From a virus, in the IMG/VR virus record IMGVR_UViG_3300017729_000001, positions 1 through 64,000 of that record: 64,000 nucleotides of DNA; one strand, written 5' to 3'. Position 1 is the stretch's first letter, and each line of letters starts with the position of its first letter. The notes under the pieces are model-generated. The model made no database searches. It saw only the letters and a list, made by a program, of their open reading frames with translations, and was not told the origin of the DNA. A program made the position numbers and the translations under genes. Positions 24,566 to 31,338 of the stretch are shown one piece after another.

Positions 24566-25078
24566 TTATGCGTACGTCACTATGCTCAAAATAACATAAC
24601 GACCTTTAATGATTAGGTCAGCCAAACTCTCTTCAGCAGAAATGAATGTCTTTCCTTCAATTTTTACTACACCCAAGTCATACTTTCTATAATTATGCTC
24701 AGCAATTTTCTGAACGTACATATTCGCCAGTTCACTAAATGTAGGTGAGGTTGACTTTACATGTTTTCGATGTACGCTATGTCTATTTTTAGACTTGTCT
24801 TGTTGGATGATAAAGTATGGTGTTGACTTTATATCAATCACTGTACCAAATTTCGTTTCCCTGGATGTTTCATCAAAGTAAGACACGTGAGTATCAACTT
24901 CAATTTTACCTCTCTCTTCAGGTAGATGGGCACTTGGGCCATTATACAATATATCTTGGTCATCTTGATGCATTATTTCATCTACATCTGACTCATACAT
25001 CTTCTTATCGTCATAAAGGTAAACATCAAAGTGCTGACCTGAGTGACTGTTAGTTCTAATTCTCAGTGGATTTTTCAT
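24566..25078 (-). CDS. Unknown beta-rich protein
   Basis: 170 aa, probably a small beta-barrel protein in the middle (about 55-110; FGTVIDIKSTPYFIIQQDK). No family recognised. Starts 1 nt downstream of the stop of the 72-aa gene. Confidence 0.55.
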   Translation of the reverse strand: MKNPLRIRTNSHSGQHFDVYLYDDKKMYESDVDEIMHQDDQDILYNGPSAHLPEERGKIEVDTHVSYFDETSRETKFGTVIDIKSTPYFIIQQDKSKNRHSVHRKHVKSTSPTFSELANMYVQKIAEHNYRKYDLGVVKIEGKTFISAEESLADLIIKGRYVILSIVTYA

Positions 25079-25079
25079 T

Positions 25080-25298
25080 CTAATTAAATATTTTTATTAC
25101 ACGCATAGGATTGATAGCTGAAACCTCTCCAACGTCATTTTTAACTAAATAGATGTCATGCGGTGAAACGAATAGCAATTTGTTTTCCTCGTCAAATATC
25201 CTATCCGTTGTTTGTACTTTATCCACTATCCAACCAGTCTGGTCAATCAGTTTACCTGTCGTGTCTGGCACCTGATATGCTATATGTTCTCCAATCAT
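25080..25298 (-). CDS. Small SH3-like-looking protein, unknown
   Basis: 72 aa of predicted beta strands: GEHIAYQVP, TGWIVDKVQ, KLLFVSP, IYLVKN. The pattern fits a small SH3- or KOW-like barrel. No function can be assigned. Confidence 0.5.
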   Translation of the reverse strand: MIGEHIAYQVPDTTGKLIDQTGWIVDKVQTTDRIFDEENKLLFVSPHDIYLVKNDVGEVSAINPMRVIKIFN

Positions 25299-25301
25299 AA
25301 T

Positions 25302-25394
25302 TTAAACTTTTCCTTGTCCTGTAAATACCATGGCTTCAATTCTTTCTTTTTCTAGCCATTTCATAAAATTCCAAATTCTTTTTAATTGCTTCAT
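25302..25394 (-). CDS. 30-aa micro-protein after dUTPase
   Basis: The short reading frame fills the gap between dUTPase and the 72-aa gene. Its ATG (25394) follows immediately after the dUTPase stop (25396), suggesting coupled translation. It encodes MKQLKRIWNFMKWLEKERI followed by EAMVFTGQGKV. The WxxFMKWLEKERIEAM pattern is amphipathic and resembles micro-proteins in other Bacteroidetes phages, from memory. Short length keeps confidence moderate. Confidence 0.5.
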   Translation of the reverse strand: MKQLKRIWNFMKWLEKERIEAMVFTGQGKV

Positions 25395-25395
25395 T

Positions 25396-25842
25396 TCAGT
25401 TGGTTTTATTTGTTGAACCAAATCCACCCTCACCTCTATCAGAGTCAGACAATTCGTCAACCTCTATCAGCTTTATTTGTGGTATAGGCATGATGATTAT
25501 CTGCCCAACTCTCTCTCCTAGCTTATAGATGTTTTTGCCCTCTAAGTTTAACCCAGTCACTTGAAACCTGAGACAAACTTCGCCACGATAACCTGAGTCA
25601 ATCACTCCGACTGCGTTTTTCAGCATTAAGTCCTTTTTTGAAACAGAACTCCTAGCAAATAACAATCCTACATAACCCTCAGGAATCTCAAATGCTAAGC
25701 CAGTATGATACTGAATATATTTACCCCCTTTGTCGAACTTAATCTCAGTAGCAACTAAATCAAGTCCAGCATCCCCCAACTTAGCATACTGAGGGATGAT
25801 TGCTTCTGAACTTAACTTCTTAATGTTTACACTTACTTCCAT
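25396..25842 (-). CDS. dut: dUTP diphosphatase (trimeric dUTPase)
   Basis: 148 aa with all five motifs of trimeric dUTPases: DAGLDL (residues 24-29), ARSS (63-66), GVIDSGYRGE (79-88), GERVGQIII (109-117) and RGEGGFGST (136-144). It converts dUTP to dUMP and diphosphate, keeping uracil out of DNA and supplying dUMP to the TS-family enzyme at 49265-50527. Full length and intact active site. The stop overlaps the start region of the 30-aa micro-protein and the start overlaps the DUF3846 gene by 1 nt. Confidence 0.95.
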   Translation of the reverse strand: MEVSVNIKKLSSEAIIPQYAKLGDAGLDLVATEIKFDKGGKYIQYHTGLAFEIPEGYVGLLFARSSVSKKDLMLKNAVGVIDSGYRGEVCLRFQVTGLNLEGKNIYKLGERVGQIIIMPIPQIKLIEVDELSDSDRGEGGFGSTNKTN

Positions 25843-26120
25843 TACTTTAGGTATTTTCTATCAATCAACACGGCATTACCTACGATACAATCATTATATC
25901 TTTTTGTCTTATCATAAAACAATTTCGTTGCCTTTTCATTTAGCTCACTACCTTTCAATTTACCATTTTCATCTAGTATGAAGATTTTGTCTTCACCTAA
26001 ATAGCAAATCTCAACAATATCAGTGTTGATAGCTTTGTACAGTTCTTCTAATGTTACTTGGTCAGAATTATTTGATACTTTTTCAATAGTTCCGTCAACC
26101 TTATAAATTTCCATTTCCAT
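25842..26120 (-). CDS. DUF3846 protein
   Basis: 92 aa. The sequence order LEELYKAIN...IVEICYL...IFILDENGKLKGSELNEKAT...DCIVGNAVLI matches DUF3846, a short phage and plasmid domain of unknown function found in many accessory regions. Here it is directly upstream of and overlapping dUTPase. Confidence 0.8.
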   Translation of the reverse strand: MEMEIYKVDGTIEKVSNNSDQVTLEELYKAINTDIVEICYLGEDKIFILDENGKLKGSELNEKATKLFYDKTKRYNDCIVGNAVLIDRKYLK

Positions 26121-26121
26121 T

Positions 26122-26373
26122 CTACAATATATTTATATGTTCTAATTGATTAACTTTGTTAGTGAATGCCTTCATCTTTTTGTCTCTCAGTTCCGATGAG
26201 GCAAACTTAAATACCCAATCTGTGATAAGATATTTTTCAGGCAATCCTTTATTCAAAGTGATACAAAATTCTACCTCTTCAGTCATTTCATTCCACTCAG
26301 AACTTTTAGTGACCGAAAATATTGTCATAACATCAATTAAATGTCCTTCAAATTGAACCAAAGTTTTCGCCAT
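26122..26373 (-). CDS. Small protein, unknown
   Basis: 83 aa, two beta strands and a C-terminal helix; no recognisable motif. Its N-terminus overlaps the upstream 62-aa gene by 26 nt. Confidence 0.5.
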   Translation of the reverse strand: MAKTLVQFEGHLIDVMTIFSVTKSSEWNEMTEEVEFCITLNKGLPEKYLITDWVFKFASSELRDKKMKAFTNKVNQLEHINIL

Positions 26374-26536
26374 CTTCTATTTCGTTTTTAATTCGCTCAA
26401 TTGCTTTTTCAATGTTGATTTCATCTTCATTATTCTTATTGAATTTCTCTTGATGATTCTTAATTATTTTTGAAGCATTCTTCACTGAGTTAGTGCCTCC
26501 CTTTTTTCTACCTTTCTTTTTTGGCTCCATCTTCAT
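26348..26536 (-). CDS. Small Lys-rich protein, unknown
   Basis: 62 aa. A basic N-terminus (KKKGRKKGG) is followed by a charged helix. It overlaps the neighbouring small genes at both ends (26 and 29 nt). The basic head would suit nucleic-acid contact; no family recognised. Confidence 0.5.
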   Translation of the reverse strand: MKMEPKKKGRKKGGTNSVKNASKIIKNHQEKFNKNNEDEINIEKAIERIKNEIEDGENFGSI

Positions 26537-26684
26537 TGAGTTTTACTTGGTTTAAAATATTTCCTATCCTAGTTGGTATAACAACTGATGTGTTACATGT
26601 ATCGCAACATCTTCCATCGGTTACAGGTGCTGGGTTGTGTCCATAGCCTAAAACCTCGTCACCACATATGCTACACTTTTCCAT
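26508..26684 (-). CDS. 58-aa zinc-ribbon-like phage protein
   Basis: Short reading frame with ATG at 26684 and TAG at 26510-26508. It begins MEKCSICGDEVLGYGHNPAP and continues TDGRCCDTCN then VIPTRI, i.e. CxxC ... GYGxNPxP ... GRCCDxCN ... VPxR. This is a very characteristic small zinc-binding protein of tailed phages, function unknown. It overlaps the HNH-like gene by 14 nt (its ATG lies inside that gene's last codons) and the Lys-rich gene by 29 nt. A short AAGGAG lies just upstream of the ATG. Confidence 0.8.
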   Translation of the reverse strand: MEKCSICGDEVLGYGHNPAPVTDGRCCDTCNTSVVIPTRIGNILNQVKLNEDGAKKER

Positions 26685-26976
26685 TTCTCCTTAAATTTCT
26701 ATTTATTAACTCTGCTCTGCTAATACACTCTAAGTTAGCAATGTTATCATTTTGAACATTTCCGTCAGAATGATATATCACCCAACCACTAGGAATAGCA
26801 CCATGATGGTTAAGCCAAGTTGCTCTGGCTCTGGAAATTCTCTTCCCATCGTGCTTTACGAACACTGCCCTTTCGGTGCCTTCGTACCATTGCTTGGAGT
26901 GAGAATTTGCTTCGTCTTTTTGTTGCTTTTTTGTAAAAGCTGATTTGATAGCATCAATAAAAGGTAATTTAAACAT
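26671..26976 (-). CDS. HNH endonuclease-like protein
   Basis: 101 aa. LNHHGAIPSGWVIYHSDGNV (residues 55-74) followed by NDNIANLECIS matches the betabeta-alpha HNH core: His57/58, His69 and the DGN turn with later Asn. Such nucleases nick or cut DNA; stand-alone phage copies may be homing endonucleases or packaging-associated. This one is short and lacks an obvious DNA-binding repeat besides the basic N-terminus. It has His where the first H of many HxH motifs is Tyr-flanked; activity is probable but unproven. Confidence 0.7.
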   Translation of the reverse strand: MFKLPFIDAIKSAFTKKQQKDEANSHSKQWYEGTERAVFVKHDGKRISRARATWLNHHGAIPSGWVIYHSDGNVQNDNIANLECISRAELINRNLRRNGKV

Positions 26977-26979
26977 TGT

Positions 26980-27387
26980 TTATGATTTATAGGTTAAAAT
27001 TTTGTCTGGCTTTCTAGCTATGTTCCATAACATTCTCATTTGAATCTTTGGTAATTTATTAGGTGTATTTGACCTTACGCAATCCGTCACTATATCGTCA
27101 CCCTCAAATACTGCCATATGAATTCTAGTTGATGTTGGTCTTGAAATTATCAATCCGACCTCGTTAATGAATGTAGGCATATCAACCATTTCTTTATTTT
27201 TGTCCCAAATCAAAATGTCGCCTACATTTAGTGTGATGGTTGTTGAATAATCTCTCACTTTAAAATCTGTGCTACTCATCATATCCTCATACGATGTTAG
27301 TACAATTTCGCTTAGTCCTATTCGCCTCAGAACATACGACTGACAGTTGTCAAATTTACTTAATGTTACTTGCCTTAATTTTCGCAT
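26980..27387 (-). CDS. NlpC/P60-like (permuted papain fold) candidate
   Basis: 135 aa. DNCQSYVLRRIG (Cys15), VGDILIWD (residues 55-62) and IHMAVFEGDDIVTD (His90) are in the order seen in NlpC/P60-type proteins (DCSxxV, GDLVFW, HVGIY). No signal peptide. Such folds cover cell-wall peptidases and other amide hydrolases, so a non-lysis role is possible given the accessory-gene setting. The call rests on three short motifs. Confidence 0.45.
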   Translation of the reverse strand: MRKLRQVTLSKFDNCQSYVLRRIGLSEIVLTSYEDMMSSTDFKVRDYSTTITLNVGDILIWDKNKEMVDMPTFINEVGLIISRPTSTRIHMAVFEGDDIVTDCVRSNTPNKLPKIQMRMLWNIARKPDKILTYKS

Positions 27388-27700
27388 TGTCTCTGTTTTC
27401 CTTTTCTTCTCTTTCCTTTTTTATTTCCTCATAGAACTCATCATGAGAAATGAACTCACCCTCTATAATAGGTGTTGGTGCCCAATGCGTTACATCATGG
27501 GTATCAAAATATTGACAACAACCGCATGTCGATGTTACTTCAGCAAAACTGCCTCCCTTGGGTGCCGAATCATCTGGCCACCACCTAGCTGTAAATACAT
27601 AAGGCTTCAATCTTCTATCTACTGCCCTATGTAAGACAACAACTATTTCATCTTCATTCGGCTTTTGTTCTCTTACACTTATCCAATTCAACTTATTCAT
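27356..27700 (-). CDS. DUF551 protein
   Basis: 114 aa. WISVREQKPNEDEIVVVL at the N-terminus and VTHWAPTP near residue 70 define the DUF551 domain, common in phages and of unknown function. A Lys/Glu-rich helical tail has been added. It overlaps neighbours by 32 and 8 nt. Confidence 0.8.
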   Translation of the reverse strand: MNKLNWISVREQKPNEDEIVVVLHRAVDRRLKPYVFTARWWPDDSAPKGGSFAEVTSTCGCCQYFDTHDVTHWAPTPIIEGEFISHDEFYEEIKKEREEKENRDNAKIKASNIK

Positions 27701-27983
27701 AATTCATGTCTAATTCTTGTTTCAACATATGGTCTGACTCAATATGGTACAGCACTTCAATCTCTCCACTGTGTAAAAGAACTTTGTAACCATCATATTC
27801 AAATACTTCAAGTTCAGTTCCTTTAGATGTCACTATTATTTCTGACGGCACCTTAACCTCTTTTATTGGTTGCTTATCCAGTTTTATCTTATCTAGGTCA
27901 AAGTGGTTAATGATATATATGTAACCAAAGAAACCAGCTGAGAATATTATTACACAATACAATATGTTCTTTATCAATCTCAT
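27693..27983 (-). CDS. Small membrane-anchored protein, unknown
   Basis: 96 aa with an N-terminal hydrophobic segment (about residues 6-26) and a soluble, probably extracytoplasmic, beta-rich domain. It overlaps neighbours at both ends. No motif indicates a function; superinfection or envelope roles are possible but unsupported. Confidence 0.55.
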   Translation of the reverse strand: MRLIKNILYCVIIFSAGFFGYIYIINHFDLDKIKLDKQPIKEVKVPSEIIVTSKGTELEVFEYDGYKVLLHSGEIEVLYHIESDHMLKQELDMNYE

Positions 27984-28396
27984 TAGTTCACGTTTTTAAT
28001 ATTATCCCAAAATTCTTTCGGCAAACTTACATTTCCAATGAATAAACATTCGCTGAACATCGGTGCTATTTCTGAATATTCAAAGCCAGCAATTCCGCAT
28101 CCTATCGCAGTGACGATGTATTTTTTGTTTTGGTTCACTTTTACATGTTCGATGAATCTCTGTACGAACATTTTTATGTCCTCTAATTCCATTCTGCCGT
28201 CACTCGTAAAATCTACTGTTGGTATGGCATAAGTTTGTCCTGATTCACCCTCTTCCATTCCCCAATCAGCACCGAATTTCTCATGAGCAATTTTAGCAGC
28301 ACCACCTACATGTTCGCCTTGCATATTACTTCCAAAAACGAAAATCTCATGACTTTTCAAATTGGTTATTTCTCCTATGGTTATTTTTCCTTTCAT
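27983..28396 (-). CDS. Macrodomain-like protein
   Basis: 137 aa. IFVFGSNMQGEHVGGAAKIA (residues 18-37) followed by SGQTYAIPT and VTAIGCGIAGFEYSEIAPMF resembles compact phage/bacterial proteins related to ADP-ribose-binding macrodomains. The GSN...GGAA loop would form the ligand pocket, and IGCGIAGF...IAP matches the second conserved loop. These can bind or hydrolyse ADP-ribose derivatives. Whether this one has activity is not shown. It starts within a TAATG overlap with a 36-aa membrane micro-protein. Confidence 0.6.
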   Translation of the reverse strand: MKGKITIGEITNLKSHEIFVFGSNMQGEHVGGAAKIAHEKFGADWGMEEGESGQTYAIPTVDFTSDGRMELEDIKMFVQRFIEHVKVNQNKKYIVTAIGCGIAGFEYSEIAPMFSECLFIGNVSLPKEFWDNIKNVN

Positions 28397-28506
28397 TACT
28401 TGTACATTAAAATCAATATCAATACTCCTATCAGTATCGTATTGATGACGCTCAGAGTGAACGCCATCCTCGACAGTTTGCTATTTCTTCTATTTGACCA
28501 CTCCAT
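28396..28506 (-). CDS. 36-aa single-TM micro-protein
   Basis: Short reading frame, ATG at 28506. It begins MEWSNRRNSKLSRMAF and is followed by a hydrophobic segment (about residues 16-34, ending LILILMYK). Its stop overlaps the macrodomain-like gene's start (TAATG) and its start overlaps the 47-aa gene. Such tight coupling supports real expression. Confidence 0.5.
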   Translation of the reverse strand: MEWSNRRNSKLSRMAFTLSVINTILIGVLILILMYK

Positions 28507-28633
28507 GTTCTTCTAAATATTCAGACCAGTCAATTTGGTCATCTGGATTATTCTCATTCCACTTTCGCCATTCTCTTCTGAGCCTTACCCATTCTGACGT
28601 TCCATCCGATATTAAACTTCCATTCATTTTCAT
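28490..28633 (-). CDS. 47-aa Trp/Glu-rich micro-protein
   Basis: Short reading frame, ATG at 28633, TAG at 28492-28490. It encodes a charged protein with SEWVRLRREWRKWNENNPDD and a DWSEYLEEHG tail, likely helical. It fills the gap upstream of the 36-aa gene and overlaps it by 17 nt. The conserved-looking Trp pattern suggests a small binding protein; function unknown. Confidence 0.5.
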   Translation of the reverse strand: MKMNGSLISDGTSEWVRLRREWRKWNENNPDDQIDWSEYLEEHGVVK

Positions 28634-28635
28634 AA

Positions 28636-29466
28636 CTAACTTTGTATTTCATGAATTAAACCTCTTTTGAAAAAACCAAAGAACTCATCTTTGCCTCCTT
28701 TAGAAATCGTGCCTGAAAATATCAGGGTGGTTTCTTCTTTTAGTGCTTCCAATTCTGTATTCACTCCGACCTTGCCCCAACACTTCCATCCGTCAACATG
28801 CTTCAGTAAAAGTGCGGTGTACTCACCCCATTCTGTTACTTTAGGCTTGGCACTAATTAAGGTCATCTCAACTTTCTTCAACCTACCCTCAACAACTGGC
28901 TTAGCATCCTTATTCTCTGCCTTTCGCTTTTCAGCCCACTCCTTTGCTTGGACATCTAGCTTAATGGCTAGAGCCACTTGCTTTTCGCTCAGACTTCCGT
29001 ATTGTCTCAACTTGCTTTTTAAGTCCTTACTGATATTATGTTCGCACTCTAATGCTTCTTCAAGACCAGCATTATCAGCATAAAACTTTTTCATCGCAAG
29101 TTCCTTGGCTAACTTTTTACGCTTGGCCATCGACACTTCTTTCATTCGGTCAACTTTCTCGCTACTGAAGTTTGCTAAATCATTACCACATTCACTTCCT
29201 AGAACATGGATAGAGCCATTTTCGTGTTGAGCAACTACGATATATCTGATATGGGTGTTACAGGCATTACATTGCGTCTTATAATGTACCATCTCAATCA
29301 TCTTCTGATAAACATCATCCTCAACTTTTATCTCCAAGTCAACTTCTGCTTCCCAATCGCATATACTACCATCGAAATCTAGCACTGGTGTTCTGTATCC
29401 GTACCCAACGACAGCGAACTCACTCGCCATCATTCGGTCATTTCCTATGTATTCAAAATTTTCCAT
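28636..29466 (-). CDS. Conserved phage protein with CxxC and OB-like C-terminus
   Basis: 276 aa. The N-terminal part has CNACNTHIRYIVV (residues 67-79) and GSECGNDLANF (90-100), giving four cysteines in a zinc-ribbon arrangement. The middle is helical and basic. The last 90 residues (GRLKKVEMTLISAKP...) look like an OB-fold. This arrangement is seen in many large phages and suggests nucleic-acid binding. No enzymatic motif. Confidence 0.65.
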   Translation of the reverse strand: MENFEYIGNDRMMASEFAVVGYGYRTPVLDFDGSICDWEAEVDLEIKVEDDVYQKMIEMVHYKTQCNACNTHIRYIVVAQHENGSIHVLGSECGNDLANFSSEKVDRMKEVSMAKRKKLAKELAMKKFYADNAGLEEALECEHNISKDLKSKLRQYGSLSEKQVALAIKLDVQAKEWAEKRKAENKDAKPVVEGRLKKVEMTLISAKPKVTEWGEYTALLLKHVDGWKCWGKVGVNTELEALKEETTLIFSGTISKGGKDEFFGFFKRGLIHEIQS

Positions 29467-29474
29467 CTTTAAAA

Positions 29475-30266
29475 TTATTTATTTGGGTTCATGATAGCAT
29501 CAGTCAACTCTGGCTGAAACTCGTTACATATTTCTATCATTCTAACATCATCTATCATCTCAGGTGTGATAGGTGCTAACTGCTTTTTCCAAGACTTATT
29601 GAATGCCTCTCTTCCCATCGTCACCCCTCGCTTTTCAACTCGCTTTCCGACCTCGTATGTCGTTGTCCCATTTCCTGTGCTTACGCCACCAATATTATTA
29701 TTGTAGTGGTCAGTCACGCAGTTAGAATCGAATGAACATCTGAATGTTAAATCGTGGTTCATTCTATATGTGACTGTCGTTCCCTCTAGTGCTTTGAAGT
29801 GTCGATAACCTCCAGCCGTTTCATAACAGTCCGCATCACCATCTTCGTAATCAGCAGTCAGTTTTCCTGTCCCAATGAATTGGTCATCGGCATGTTTAGT
29901 GTTTAGGAACATGACTCCATTTTGCTCATAGGTTATTTTGTTAGTTGTTGATAGGTGCTTAACAAATCTGATACGTTCGCATATCTCAGCAACTTCCTTA
30001 ACAGCATTAAACAAAAAGTTGACGTTGATGTCTCCATCATCCTCATTTGGGTTGTAGCAGTTTCTGATAATGTTACTTACAGCACCCCAAACGTCACCAT
30101 CATAAGAACTAAAAAATTGAAAATCTTCATTCTTGTTTTTGATAGCCCCAGCAATGTAGCCTTTCACATTATCCACACTTGGATAAAATAATTGCTTGTG
30201 TAATTTACGACCACCTGTGCTACTGGTCTTGTTCGTTTCGTGATTGTATGTGATATTCTTTTCCAT
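29475..30266 (-). CDS. Unknown 263-aa protein
   Basis: 263 aa, mixed alpha/beta, Asn/Thr/Gly-rich in the second half. No family recognised. It follows the terminator at 30287-30318, so its transcript may start between there and the ATG, where an ACTGTAAATTTA half of the operator palindrome occurs (30284-30273). Start in the AAAGATGGAAAAG context. Confidence 0.6.
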   Translation of the reverse strand: MEKNITYNHETNKTSSTGGRKLHKQLFYPSVDNVKGYIAGAIKNKNEDFQFFSSYDGDVWGAVSNIIRNCYNPNEDDGDINVNFLFNAVKEVAEICERIRFVKHLSTTNKITYEQNGVMFLNTKHADDQFIGTGKLTADYEDGDADCYETAGGYRHFKALEGTTVTYRMNHDLTFRCSFDSNCVTDHYNNNIGGVSTGNGTTTYEVGKRVEKRGVTMGREAFNKSWKKQLAPITPEMIDDVRMIEICNEFQPELTDAIMNPNK

Positions 30267-30286
30267 CTTTAATAAATTTACAGTTT

Positions 30287-30318
30287 AAAAAAAGAGTGAG
30301 GGCATTACACCCCCACTC
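30287..30318 (-). terminator. Rho-independent terminator after 94-aa gene
   Basis: Minus strand stem of 9 bp (30318-30310 with 30302-30294; one G-U), 7-nt loop, then seven T. It isolates the single gene 30327-30611. Confidence 0.8.
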
Positions 30319-30326
30319 GCTCATTC

Positions 30327-30611
30327 TTATGCCTCAGCGTCAACTACGTGATACACTTTCTTAATATCTCTCTTCAGCTGAACAACTTTGTGCTCTCGCT
30401 TATATAAGGTGATGAAATCTTTACAGTTCTGAATATCTCTAAATCGAATCGCATCCCCTTTATACTCGTCAGACTTCATATCACTAGGCTTGATGTTTCT
30501 CCATATTAGGTTGAAGAATACTTTGACCTGTGGATAGTAATAACTAGCCTTTTGACCGCATGAGTTAGTTCTTTCGTTTCTTACCTCTTTAATTCTAAAT
30601 ACATTTTTCAT
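30327..30611 (-). CDS. 94-aa basic protein, single-gene unit under promoter copy 3
   Basis: 94 aa, basic, mixed alpha/beta. It is the only gene between promoter copy 3 (30654-30684) and a strong terminator (30287-30318), so it forms a monocistronic unit. No family recognised. A small basic protein made from an operator-controlled promoter could be a regulator, but there is no recognisable HTH. Confidence 0.6.
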   Translation of the reverse strand: MKNVFRIKEVRNERTNSCGQKASYYYPQVKVFFNLIWRNIKPSDMKSDEYKGDAIRFRDIQNCKDFITLYKREHKVVQLKRDIKKVYHVVDAEA

Positions 30612-30653
30612 AATCGTGACTTTTAAATTTTTGTTATATAATTAATTCTGATA

Positions 30654-30684
30654 TAAAGATACTGTAAATTTACATAACGACAAT
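30654..30684 (-). promoter_or_regulatory. Promoter with palindrome in spacer (copy 3)
   Basis: Minus strand: ATTG (30684-30681), 19-nt spacer, TATCTTTA (30661-30654). The spacer contains TGTAAATTTACA (30663-30674) and is identical over all 19 nt to that of copy 2. Confidence 0.65.
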
Positions 30685-30687
30685 GAG

Positions 30688-30709
30688 TTTTGTAAAGTTT
30701 TTTACAAAA
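30688..30709. promoter_or_regulatory. Inverted repeat TTTTGTAAA-GTTT-TTTACAAAA upstream of promoter copy 3
   Basis: Perfect 9-bp arms with a 4-nt spacer, overlapping the T tract of the terminator at 30706-30733. Same half-site as beside copies 1 and 2, but with arms in the opposite order. Confidence 0.5.
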
Positions 30710-30733
30710 AAAGTGCCCTCACTTGGAGAGCAC
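30706..30733 (-). terminator. Rho-independent terminator after 30778-31161
   Basis: Minus strand 8-bp stem (30733-30726 with 30720-30713), 5-nt loop, then a T tract. Marks the end of the operon that includes 30778-34197. Confidence 0.7.
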
Positions 30734-30777
30734 CCTTACAAATACTGGAAACTAAATTTAACAAAAAAATGGGCAAA

Positions 30778-31161
30778 TTACCATTTAACCTTATCTGCCC
30801 AATAAGCAGCACTCATTTTTCCTCTGGCTATATTCTTACCATGTCTGGCTTTAAACGATGCCCTTTTCTTTTTCATTTTTTCACTTTCACCCTTTTTTGG
30901 GTCACCAGCAGTTGATGCGCCTTGCTCACCGAATCTTATTGTTTTGACTTTATCACCCTCTTTTGCTACGACCACATGAGACTTTGTCGGATGACTTGGT
31001 GTTCTTTTTGGCTTATTAAACCCCTCTACACCTGCTCTTGTCAATCTTGGGTCTTTCTCTTTAGCTTTTTTTAACTCCATAGAGCCACCCTCAATTCCTT
31101 TAAATATATTATCAATTCTTTGTGCTTTATCAGCATGTATTTGTTTTCTCCACTCTTCCAT
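30778..31161 (-). CDS. Conserved basic phage protein (SHPTKSHVVVAK family)
   Basis: 127 aa. The middle and C-terminus (SHPTKSHVVVAKEGDKVKTI, then FGEQGASTAGDPKKGE, then ASFKARHGKNI and MSAAYWADKVKW) belong to a highly conserved small family seen in many large phages. I do not recall a proven function or a certain family name. Basic and small, possibly virion or nucleic-acid associated. It overlaps the upstream 63-aa gene by 32 nt. Confidence 0.75.
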   Translation of the reverse strand: MEEWRKQIHADKAQRIDNIFKGIEGGSMELKKAKEKDPRLTRAGVEGFNKPKRTPSHPTKSHVVVAKEGDKVKTIRFGEQGASTAGDPKKGESEKMKKKRASFKARHGKNIARGKMSAAYWADKVKW

Positions 31162-31321
31162 TTTTATCTCTTTTTAAATATTCTTGCCAAACTCTTTCTC
31201 TATCACTCTTACTCATTTGGCTGTATCCATCATTTACGAATGAAGCAAATTGTATTGCCTCCCTTTTTATTTGAATCGTATGAAGCAACTCTAATGCGTA
31301 AACAACATCTTTTTCAGCCAT
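31130..31321 (-). CDS. Small helical protein, unknown
   Basis: 63 aa, helical and charged, no motif. It sits between a 371-aa candidate packaging protein and the conserved 127-aa protein, overlapping the latter by 32 nt. Real coding is supported mainly by tiling of the operon. Confidence 0.5.
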   Translation of the reverse strand: MAEKDVVYALELLHTIQIKREAIQFASFVNDGYSQMSKSDRERVWQEYLKRDKNGRVEKTNTC

Positions 31322-31338
31322 GATAATATAATAGTTGA

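Noticed and set aside
28667-29083. Plus-strand 138-codon open frame
   Set aside because: Antisense shadow of the 28636-29466 zinc/OB-like gene; no start context or domain.
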